64,000 nucleotides of DNA from Lichina pygmaea (Eukaryota; Ascomycota; Lichinomycetes; Lichinales; Lichinaceae): positions 1,612,001-1,676,000 of the forward strand of contig OY730174.1 in the NCBI GenBank assembly GCA_963422465.1, in the 5' to 3' direction. Below are positions 37,129-46,336 of this stretch, in pieces. Positions within the stretch are counted from its first letter, which is position 1. Each line of letters starts with the position of its first letter. The notes under the pieces were generated by a model, which saw only the letters and a program-made list of their open reading frames with translations, was not told where the DNA came from and ran no database searches. Both the position numbers and the translations under genes were made by a program.

Positions 37129-38331
37129 ATGGCCGAACTCGACAGCCAACGCTACGAGGACGAACACGTCCATCGGGTCTATGAGCAGATCGCACAGCAT
37201 TTCTCGCAGACTCGCTACAAGGTACGAGCCTGCCGGTGCTGTTTTTTGTCATCATCTCTGCTTTCTATCGCCAGTCCGGTGACTGCGAGAATTCTTTCGA
37301 TGGGGAAAATTCGGTCGGGCCTTTGTATTGTTCGAGAGAGCTGTCTGCTTTCGGCTTCTCCTCGTCCATTGTTCCACGTCGTGAACCATGTACTAAGTCA
37401 CATCATGGCTGCTCCAACCACGACAGCCATGGCCGCTTGTGGAAGCGTTCCTCAAAAGCCGTCCCGTCGGGTCTGTGGGACTGGACGTCGGATGCGGCAA
37501 TGGGAAATACCTGGGGGTCAACCCTAACGTCTTCATTGTCGGTTCGGACCGGTAACTGTGCACTTTCCCTCGTTCTTTGTCCTCGTACCGAGACCCTCTT
37601 GGCTGAAAGCTGCTTTCGCCTTCTTTTTCCTCCTCCTCCTCCTCCTCCTCCTCCTTATCGCCCGCCTCCTTGATCTTGCCTTGTTGGAGAAGCCGCAGGC
37701 AATGCGGAGGAAGAGGGATGTGTGTGTTTGACTCGGTCACGCGTCTTGTCCCAGGTCGCCGGCGCTCACAAGGATTTGCAAGTGGCCGTGGATACCAGAA
37801 CCCGTGGTAGCCAATGTCCTCGGTCTTCCGAACCCGGAGTTTCGATTCGACTTTGTCATCTCCGTCGCGGTCGTCCACCATCTCTCCACACGGGAACGGC
37901 GAAGTGGCCGCGATAAAGGAAATTCTGGCTGCTTTGAAGGGCTGTCGTACCGGGCTGGCCCGGTCGGGGGACTCCGGCGCCGAAGCACTCGTCTATGTGT
38001 GGGGCCTTGGAGCAACGGACAAGCCGAAGAGGCTGGGACAAAGGCGATGACCAGGACGTGATGGTACCCTGGGTTCTCAAGGAAGGCCAGAAGGAGAAAA
38101 TGGCCGGTGAGAAGAAGGCATCCGCCGGATTACGGTCACGTGGACGAGGCATCTAAGCCAGAGTCTCTCTCCAAAGGGCGGATGGGTGCGTCGACGACGG
38201 TCCACCGATTTTACCACCTGTATCGGGCGGGCGAGCTGGAGCAAGACGTCGTTGCGGCCGGTGGCTCTGTCGTCGAGTCGGGCTACGAGAAAGACAACTG
38301 GTGGGCCATAGCACAGAGGAACGAGCCTTGA
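37129..38331 (+). CDS. TRM9: tRNA wobble-uridine carboxymethyl methyltransferase Trm9, frame-disrupted
   Basis: SAM-dependent enzyme completing mcm5U at the tRNA wobble position with Trm112. Exon 1 (37129-37221) gives MAELDSQRYEDEHVHRVYEQ and IAQHFSQTRYK; exon 2 (37427-37551) gives PWPLVEAFLKSRPVGSVGLD and the SAM motif VGCGNGKYLGVNPN. The rest is unmistakable but spread over frames: VAGAHKDLQVAV, VLGLPNPEFRFDFVISVAVV, HHLSTRERR, VAAIKEILAALKGC, ALVYVW, EQRTSRRGWDKGDDQDVMVP, FYHLYRAGELEQDV and VVESGYEKDNWWAIAQ. Most breaks are single extra bases in short homopolymers (CCC near 37753, AA near 37903, GGGG near 38003), plus about 19 extra bases near 37795. Either sequencing errors or a decaying gene. 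Confidence 0.85.
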
Positions 38332-38589
38332 TGGATAAGCCGGCAAGAAAGGCCACGGAGAGCAGAAAAGATGCCCGGGAGACGTTCACCCTGTTCGCAA
38401 GACTGCAGCGCTGCAGCGCCCTGGCAGCCAAGGGGCAGAAGGTGTGTGCTTTCGATGGACCTAAGACAAACCCATGAGCCCGCTCGCGATACGTTAGACG
38501 CGGGGGACCCCAGATCGGTACATTCTGAGGGGCTCGAGCCGAAAAGAGGGAGATGATGAACGCACCATGCAAAAAGGGCAGAAGATGAA
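38332..38589. other. Gap between TRM9 and MYB ends
   Basis: Short convergent interval, nothing recognised. Confidence 0.3.
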
Positions 38590-39840
38590 TCAGAACGATG
38601 GCAAGAAGTGGATGGAGGGGGGGAGGGAAAGACTCTTTCCGCCAATGAAAATGCTGACGGCTCTCAAGCCACCTGGTCGTGGATACAACAGATCACTATG
38701 GTACATAGAATTTTTTTTTTGGACAATGCGACGTGATGTACTAAAGGAACGTATCCGAGTCTCCGATCTGAGAAACCGTCGCCGCTCGGTGTGTCTGTCA
38801 CGGAGAGAGACCCCTTCCGGACCGGCTGCAACCACCAAAAGAGGGGGGGGGGGGGGAGGGTCAAGGCTCAGGTCCACTCGACTGCGCTGAAAAGTCATCA
38901 ATCTTCTGGGGGTCCGGCGGCCGTATTCTTTGCCTCGACTCGTTCGCTTTTGGTGGGAGACACGCGTGGATCTGATTCGGCCCGGCCCATGTCCTCGGGT
39001 ACGAAGGGATACCGTCTCGGCAACACCTCCGGTGGCCTCTCCGTGGCAGGTGAGAACGCTTTCGGTTGGTATTTTGGTCGGCGGTGCTGTGGCGGCTGGC
39101 GGAAAGGGAAGGAGGGGGGAACAGCAAGAGGAGGGAAGGCCGATGGCGGTGGCGCATTCGACTCCGTCACGAGGTGGAAGCGGTAGAGACCGCGCCGCAG
39201 CCTCCCTCCGGCTCCTGGATGTGCCCGCGCTCGCCCTTCGACCCTTGGCCGGCATGTCGAGGGTCACGCTCGACAAGGAGAAGGGCGTCACGCCCGCTCG
39301 GCGAGCCATGTCCTGCTCGCCTAGTTGCCAGTGCATCGCCTCGGCCGCTCTCCACGGTACCGACAGCTCCTCGCGACTTACTCCACATGTCGGCTTTGAA
39401 CCTGCCGTTCCAGTCAAAAGGAGGACAGCTCGCGAACCGCTTTTGCGCCGGGCCGGACCCGACGGCGCACCGGTGCAGGGATATCAACACTCACCTCTCA
39501 TAGAGCCGTGCGAGCTTGTTCTTCCGATCCTCATCCCACTCGCTCCGTCTTTCGAGGTAGTTCTGATAGTGGAGACGACAGGAGATGGCGGATCGACCAG
39601 GCAGCCTCTTGGGATATATCCTCCCACTTCATACCGCGGCCGCGAAGCTCGATGATGAGAGCATCCTCCTCGAGCGACCATTTCGACTGCTTCTTGGCCG
39701 GGCGTCTCGGCCGGGTGGGGCGCCTGGCCTCGCTTGGTGGACGATGAAGACGGCGTGGGCGGCCACCGACGATGCTCTCTGGGCGTTGGAGGGCGGAGGC
39801 TCATCCTCGTCATTTGGCATCAAGAGCTGAGAAATATCCA
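38590..39840 (-). CDS. Myb/SANT-domain DNA-binding protein, frame-disrupted
   Basis: Putative transcription regulator with two SANT/Myb-like repeats known from filamentous ascomycetes. Recognisable blocks on the minus strand: VDISQLLMPNDEDEPPPSNA at the 5' end (39840, no ATG in place, so an exon junction or start problem), KKQSKWSLEEDALIIELRGR and GMKWEDIS, then in another frame KRLPGRSAISCRLHYQNYLE and RRSEWDEDRKNKLARLYE. After an intron come FKADMWSK and, in a third frame, EELSVPWRAAEAMHWQLGEQ and DMARRAGVTPFSLSSV. Frame changes coincide with short homopolymers (an extra C near 39624, two missing G near 39390). The C-terminus is low-complexity and its end is a guess. Gene identity good, sequence integrity poor. 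Confidence 0.65.
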
Positions 39841-40017
39841 CCTTGGCGACGAGACCGACGGCCGATGGGGGGTGGCGGGGGATCTTCCGGAGAGCTAGGC
39901 GGAGCTAGGGAAGGTGCTAAGCAGCCGGCGACTCCAGAGTTACCGAGGATGAAGCCCGAAGCATACGACGCCGACCTTATCCAGCCTCCTGTCAGAGCAT
40001 CAGCAACAAGCCGGACC

Positions 40018-40217
40018 NNNNNNNNNNNNNNNNNNNNNNNNNNNNNNNNNNNNNNNNNNNNNNNNNNNNNNNNNNNNNNNNNNNNNNNNNNNNNNNNNNN
40101 NNNNNNNNNNNNNNNNNNNNNNNNNNNNNNNNNNNNNNNNNNNNNNNNNNNNNNNNNNNNNNNNNNNNNNNNNNNNNNNNNNNNNNNNNNNNNNNNNNNN
40201 NNNNNNNNNNNNNNNNN
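40018..40217. other. Assembly gap (200 N)
   Basis: Exactly 200 undetermined bases; true length unknown. It lies just upstream of the frame-disrupted MYB and TRM9 genes. Confidence 0.99.
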
Positions 40218-40401
40218 AAGCGAGCCGTTCGAACCGGGTTTCCATTGTCGTTTCAAGGCACGTAGTATCATGGGTCCAGGCGCTTGTTTTTAGAGACCAA
40301 GTTGGGGGATTGTAAGAGGGGGGGGGGGCCGTGGAGCAAGCGTATAAAAATAAAAATACGGTGAGAAGTCACTTGCTGTACATACGTACTGTACATAAGT
40401 A

Positions 40402-40600
40402 CTCGTAGGCGACTCTTATAATGTTAGCGCGTGACTTTTTTTGAGCCGCATTTTAAGCTGCAGTAAGCAAAAGTCTTTCACCACATGTGTGCAATAGGCT
40501 CTTGACCAAATACTAGACAGTCTCAAGACTTTTGCTCAATCTAGCTAATTATACGGCTCAACCAAAGTCTCACGCTAACATTATAAGAGTCGCCTACGAG
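40402..40600. mobile_element. MITE-like element with 28-bp perfect TIRs, TA-flanked
   Basis: 199 bp bounded by TA on each side. Both ends read CTCGTAGGCGACTCTTATAA followed by TGTTAGCG inward (28 bp perfect), and looser complementarity (TTGAGCCG, GCAAAAGTCT) extends the pairing to about 90 bp per arm. No coding capacity. TA flanks suggest mobilisation by a Tc1-mariner-type transposase, but the ends do not resemble those of the Fot1/pogo element at 17.9 kb, so the driver is another family. Confidence 0.8.
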
Positions 40601-41180
40601 TAGGGGTTGGGCTGTCAGATATGTACAGTACGTAGGATGGTAGGCGGTCAGACACGGATGAGTTACGGTACCGTACCTCTACCGTAGCGCTACGTGTGGC
40701 ATTGGACAAGCCTAACGAGGCACGCCAGGCATTGCCAGGGGCAAGTGCCACCTACAGTAGCCCTTAGTACGGAGCCAATGTAGGGGTAAATAGCCCTAGA
40801 CGAGGATGAATCAAGAAGCGCAGCAGTTTCATATTGAAAATGTACATCGATATACGAGTATGCCGCGCAAGATCAGTCAGACGATCGAGTGATGAAGCCC
40901 CTGAGACAATCGACGTCCAGGCCTAGAAGTAGACAACCTCGCCCTTCGTCCATAAATCGGATTGATGCGATCCAAGTTCAACAGTGCACCTGTGGGATGG
41001 ATCGGGAAAGATACGACGGAAGGAGAGATGCTGAGCAAAACACATGGTCAGCCACTTCTGACTACCGTAGCGGTAAGAATTCTTTGAAAGACGTGATTTC
41101 AAGACGCCGAAGCCGGTATTACGTACGGTGCGTACGCAGGCTCAGTAGATGCAGAGAGCAGTAGGAAGCCGAACATCAAG

Positions 41181-41481
41181 ATGGCTCCTCTGGATGAGAC
41201 GGGCAAGTGGCAGATGGTTCGCTATCGAGTTCGCATCGCGTCCAACGCCTTTCAGGTCGGGCCTTCTGCTGGTCTGGCCCACTCCATCTGTGCAACCCAG
41301 CATGTCACGTCGTACCCGGCGAATCTCTCAGGTACGTGTCCGCCCTTGGGCCCCGAGTAGACTGTAACGGACGCACGATCTGATCGTTCGTTCGGGAGTC
41401 GAAACCGTTGACGACATCATCTTTTCCGCAGACGGGTCGCCCCCCCTGACAGTGGCGAAAGAGCCAATCATGGTGTCGTAG
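41181..41481 (+). CDS. Possible small protein, two exons
   Basis: ATG at 41181 opens MAPLDETGKWQMVRYRVRIA and QVGPSAGLAHSICATQHV up to 41331 at a consensus donor (GTACGT). An in-phase acceptor TTTTCCGCAG at 41431 leads to SDGSPPLTVAKEPIMVS and a stop, 66 residues in all. Not recognised. Codon use is compatible with coding but the evidence is thin. Confidence 0.25.
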
Positions 41482-42261
41482 CGGTCGAAAGCTGAAATGT
41501 TACCGCCGTCGTCCGACCACGAAGGAAGCACCCCCAGTCCGTCCCATGCCGAAGCGAGGTCGGACCGCTTGATGTTCGATGTGGCACAGCGCTGGACATG
41601 ACACTGCACCCCTCCTTCGGCCATTTCGGGGGCCGGCCCGCAGGCCGTCGTTGGGAGATGGCAACCGGGGAAGGGGAAGGAAGTTGTGTCGGCTGCTCTC
41701 TCCTTCGTTCCAGTCTCAGCTGCCTGCTGCCTGGCTGTCCGTCCGACAAAGACGCATATAAGCCCGAGCGGTGGCACCTTCCCTGGAGAAACCCCCTCGA
41801 TGGCTCCGCCACCGAACGATGGCGTGGCTTCCGTGTACTTCTGTGGCAGCAGCGCGAGAGATCTCGATGCGGTGTCGTGTCCCGTGGTAGAATCCGAGCC
41901 GAGCCGACCCGAGTCCGACATCGCCGTCGTCGCCATCGCAGGCGAACGGCGAAGCTCGAGATGGCGACATGCTCGGTCGAGTCGCCACCGGTCGAGTCGT
42001 TCGTTCTTCAGCTGCCTATCTTGCCTCCATGATCCAACCCGGTGAAGGGCCGATACCGTACGGGACACGCTTTCGACGAGAACCACGTTCTCGTCTCGTC
42101 CGACTTCCAAGTGGGACGTCGTGCGAGGTCGGGAAAGGAAACAATGGGCGAAGGCCGTCGCGGCGGCTTACTCGTATGCCATTTTCGCCTGTTTTCGCCT
42201 TACCCTACGTCCGCGTGTGGCGTAGGGTAAAGGGGGCTTTCTGGAATCTATGGGAGCTGTG

Positions 42262-42274
42262 CCCTAACCCTAAC
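42262..42274 (+). repeat. Two telomere-like CCCTAA units
   Basis: CCCTAACCCTAAC, followed 7 bp later by TTAGGG. Too short to be more than a chance or relict interstitial telomere motif. Confidence 0.4.
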
Positions 42275-42908
42275 TGCCTTAGGGCTGCCGTTTCCGGTTC
42301 CGGAATGTCCATCGGTGTGCGGCTTCTGACGTGTGACTGCACTCCTTATCGATAACATCTAGCCGCCCGATTGTAGATCCCATCGATTGGCTGCCATCCC
42401 CCAGCAGCCGTGCCTCTTCCTTTTTTTTTTTTTTTTGCAAAGTTCAGCCGAGGACGTCGTCCTGCGTACGGCCGTACGTACAGTACGTATGTACGTACTG
42501 TAGTCGTACTTCGTACGAGGCTAATGTACGTTCGTGCCAGCAATGGCTTAGCGGTAATCCGCAAAAAACGTCGGATCCGATTCGTCCTAGCTTCCGACCT
42601 CGACGACCCGGTCGGCTCACTCGGTTGAGCCTCTCCTTACCCGGTGGTTCGTCAAGGGGCAGAGGTCAGCGACTGGCGTGTCTGCTAGACTGCTGACGGC
42701 ATGGATATCACGCTCACTGAGGTCTAGCCCGAGCTCAAGAGCGGCGCTACGCCAGAGCTACCCTGGAGCTATCATCCGCATCCACGGACGTGGATCCATC
42801 CCTGCCCTTGCCGGCGACCAACCAGCTTCGGTACCGGCATCAACCCCTTTACGCTTGACGCCCTCGGACCCGGCCTAGCAAGAAGAAGGGCCGAGGTGGC
42901 CGAGAAAC

Positions 42909-44360
42909 ATGACCGCTCCCTCGGACGTATGGGTCCAGCTGACGTCGGCAAATTCTTCGTCGGAGCGACGTCTGCCGCTTTCGTGGACCCTCGCCGTCTT
43001 GAAGGCCAGACTGGAGCCTATCACCGGTATTCCTCGTTCCTCGCAGCGCTTGATCCTTCGCCGAGGGGGCGACGGTGTCGTCCCGGCGAATGAAGATGGG
43101 GATGATGGTCGTGCCGCACATACCGGTCAAGTGATCGAGGCACCCGATGAAGATGATACCACGCTCGAGCATTTTCGGTTGACCAAGGGCTGTGAAATCT
43201 ATGTATGTATGGCTCGTGCGTGGTGGGTGCGAGATTCGGTGCTTGCTCCGCTTGGTCTTGGCATTGAATTTGTCTGGATGAGGTGCATTCTGGATGCAAC
43301 TTGTTTGTGTTGCGACCATTGCCTCAAAGTACTAGCCCCGTCTCTGTCTTGGTACCGCAGCGGTGGGAGATGTGGTCCTCACATCAATTGCCAGACGTGT
43401 ACAGCGGATCATGTCATGGCTGATGCTCGCCTCCAAAGAGAACTCTTCCCATGGTTTCCTATTCGCTGTTTCTCAATTCTGCATTCTTTCGATCAGATCT
43501 ACAACGAGCTGAATGATTGTCAACTCGGGCCAGATTGAAAGTACCCAGCCGGCATCACTCCGTCAGGACTTCAATGATCCATCTCGTGTCGAGAAATACT
43601 CCATTCCGGACGAAATATACGAAAAGCGCCAGGATTCAGTGCTCACCTGGAAGAAGACCAACAAACTGGGTCGATTCGATCCGTCCGCCGCTGACAAAGT
43701 AGCTGCGGTTATCGAGCACCACGAACGTGAGGCTATCGCCAGGGGACTGGAAGTTGGCAGGAGATGTCGAGTAGGGGGCGAAGGTCAGTGGACTCACCTA
43801 CGTTTTTCTTCCACCTGTAATCTTTCTGCATGACACACTTGATGCTGGGCAGTCCATCATCTTGCTTGTTCATGCTTCACGATTCTCGATTCCCGAGAAG
43901 GCAGGGCATTCTACATACGCTCCGTGGCTGCACTTCCAGAACGACACTTTTCATCTGCGAACCCTGAAACAACAGCCGTCCAACGCTTTTTTGAACTCAG
44001 GCAATCGAACTGACCGATACGAGAATCCTAGACCCGAGGAGAGGAGAAATCTGCTACCTCGGTCCCGTGCCTGAGATCCCAGCTCAAAGAGCGACCTCTG
44101 CCACGATGACGTCGAAGCCCGCATCTGCATCCTCGCAGCAGCAGCAGCACTCTACAGCAGGTGGAGGATGGTGGGTCGGCATCTCGCTAGACGAACCGAC
44201 GGGCAAGAACGACGGCTCGTTGGTCGGCCCGGACGGAAGGCTCCGTCGGTACTTCCTGACCGAGGGGTGTCGGAAGAGCGGCATCTTCGTGCGGCCAGAC
44301 CGTGTCGAGGTTGGTGATTTTCCCGTGCTGGATCTAGAGGGGGAGATGGAGGAGATGTGA
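42909..44360 (+). CDS. alp11: Tubulin-folding cofactor B (Alp11-like)
   Basis: Binds alpha-tubulin through a CAP-Gly domain during tubulin folding and turnover. Exons: 42909-43202, 43534-43783, 44032-44360; 290 residues, all junctions in phase. Residues 1-98 form the N-terminal ubiquitin-like domain ([52 protein letters not shown]). Then come [20 protein letters not shown] and [17 protein letters not shown], a helix ([20 protein letters not shown]), and the CAP-Gly domain [17 protein letters not shown] with [20 protein letters not shown] and [20 protein letters not shown]. It ends with the acidic tail DLEGEMEEM typical of the family. The two introns (331 and 248 nt) are long for this genome, and the CAP-Gly domain carries a Ser/Gln insert. 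Confidence 0.92.
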
Positions 44361-45187
44361 CCCTTTTTTTTTACACGACTCGGGGGATATGGAGTGTTCC
44401 TATACAATGGTGGATACCTGGCTAGGACACGACTAGGTCATGGCTGGATGATGGCTAGTGCTAGTGATTGTAAATGTGATTATGACGGTGGTGACGATGG
44501 TACCCCCCCCCCCTCCTCTCTCTCTCTCTCTTCCCCTCCCTCCCCAAGAAGAACAACCCCCATCAACCCCCGGTTGACGTACAGTACGAGTACGTAACAG
44601 GTCTCTCGACGGAGAAGCCATCAATCTGCTCAAGATTCTCCCATTCATGTACCGTAGTGTTGTTCCGTGCCATGATAGAACAGATGCTGATCCATCCGAT
44701 CAACATCCACATCCTTCCATCCTTCCTTCCGTCCTTCCTTCCTTGTCGATCCGTCCGTATCCGACCATCTGTATTCCAACGATCCATGATCATCTTCATC
44801 TCTCCATCTGTCCATCTCTCGACACCTCGATCCCAAAAATCAAAAAATCAAAAAAATCAAAAAAATCAAAAGGCAGAAAAAAAAGAAAGTACAAGAAAGA
44901 AAGTAAAAGAAAAGTGCGATGCTGAAAATACATGATGCTGACCCTACATGATGCTGATCCTACGTGATGCTGACCCTACATGATGCTGATCCTACATGAT
45001 GCTGACCTTACATGACGCTGATCCTATACGTACTGCCATGTACTCGTAACATCCCATACGAACGTACATACTGTGCATACTGTACTTATTTTGTACTTAT
45101 TGGACGTAACATACCGTACCGTACACAGCAAAGAGCAGAAGAACCCCTCCCCTCCCCCTCCAGGGGACATTTGATCGCTGATGCCTT
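44361..45187. other. Intergenic with simple repeats
   Basis: Holds a CT-rich stretch (44508-44545), CCTT/CCAT words (44700-44830), an AAAATC run (44835-44870), the 16-bp tandem repeat at 44931-45026 and GTAC words. No gene seen. Confidence 0.45.
44931..45026 (+). repeat. 16-bp tandem repeat, about 6 copies
   Basis: Unit CATGATGCTGACCCTA with alternate copies reading GATCCTA, so the array has a 32-bp higher-order period. Confidence 0.85.
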
Positions 45188-45935
45188 TTATTCTTGTGCG
45201 TCCGTGTCTTTCTCCTTTCTTCCTCTTCTTCCTCTTCTCGTCGTTGCTGTCGTTGCTGTCGTTGCTGTAGTTGTCGTCTTTGGCTTTGGATTTGGCTTTG
45301 ACTTTGATTCCGATTTTGTTTTTGTCCTTGTCCTTGGCTTTGACTGCGTTGTTGGCGATGCTGTTGGCGGTGATGGCTGCGGTGATGGCTGCCGTGACGG
45401 TTGTCGTGACGGTTGTCGTGCTTGTGCTGGCGCCAGTGGATGCGTTTGAGGGTTTCTTCTGGTGTTCTTGGCTCGCGTAGAATCACCGCTAGCACGAGTA
45501 CCGGCACGAGCACCGGCACGAGCACCGGCACGAGCACTGTCACTGTCACGAGCACCAGCGCGAGCACCAACTCCACCAGGGCCACCACCAGCGCCATGAA
45601 CGAAGAAAGTGCCCGGTGCAGTGGTGGAAGCCAACTTTTGAAAGAAAGACTAAAGTGGTTAGCGTTGGGGGACTTACTGGGAGCTCTCTTCGGGGAAAAA
45701 GTGGGAAGGTTGGGGGAGGTCTGGAGATGGGGATTGCGGAGTAGAAACGTACTTTTTCACGAGGGACCCCACCACGTTTGGCCTTGCTTGTTTTTGATGG
45801 TGGTGGTGGGAAAGGGCGCCGGCCGACAGATCCGACGTTACTGCGCACCGGCTGCGAGAATTCTCGGACTCGATCTGCCTCCTCTGCCTCCTCTTCCTCA
45901 TCATCCAGGTCTTGGTCGCCGTCGTCGTAGTAGTA

Positions 45936-45988
<53 letters not shown>

Positions 45989-46302
45989 GCTCTTGCTCTT
46001 CTAGGGCCGTGGCTTCGTCCACGTCATCATCCCCATGAGGTCGCGGGTGTCGATGCGAAAACCTCATGTTACGCACGTCGCTGGAACCCCCTGGAAAGCT
46101 GCTGTAGGTGGGAGTCCCTTCGCCGCTGTCGCCGGGCAGGCTTCCGCTGCTGACCATGCGCAAAGGCTCGTCCTGGTCGACCGCCAGAGACCCGCCTTCG
46201 CTGTCGTACGTAGCCCCTTCGGCCGGCTCGTCTTCGCTTTCGGCGTCGTCTTCTCTCAGCTGCGCATGCATGCGGCTAGGGTCACCGACTCCACCGCCGT
46301 CT

Positions 46303-46336
<34 letters not shown>

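Larger units (their letters stand above)
39841..42908. other. Intergenic with gap, MITE and one small candidate gene
   Basis: Contains the second 200-N gap, a TIR-bearing MITE, a possible 66-residue gene (see entries), an inverted TACCCTACG...CGTAGGGTA pair near 42205-42230 and GTAC words at 42470-42520. A long open minus-strand frame at 41328-42110 is GC-driven and not convincing. Confidence 0.4.

Noticed and set aside
37700-38060. Programmed frameshifting in TRM9
   Set aside because: There are several breaks of different kinds, no slippery heptamer or downstream structure was evident, and the neighbouring MYB gene shows the same homopolymer pattern.
40225-40260. tRNA gene suggested by a GGTTCGAAC B-box-like word
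   Set aside because: No A box, acceptor stem or cloverleaf can be drawn around it, and the gap abuts it.
41328-42110. 260-residue minus-strand frame
   Set aside because: Overlapping frames are equally open on both strands in this GC-rich stretch and the peptide has no recognisable features.
42262-42274. Chromosome end or telomere fusion
   Set aside because: Only two CCCTAA units are present, in the middle of gene-bearing sequence.
43862-44074. Independent small gene inside the tubulin cofactor B gene
   Set aside because: It lies mostly in the second intron; in-phase splicing around it restores the CAP-Gly domain exactly.
45012-45449. Plus-strand Val/Phe-rich membrane protein
   Set aside because: It is the antisense shadow of the low-complexity last exon of the CENP-C gene.
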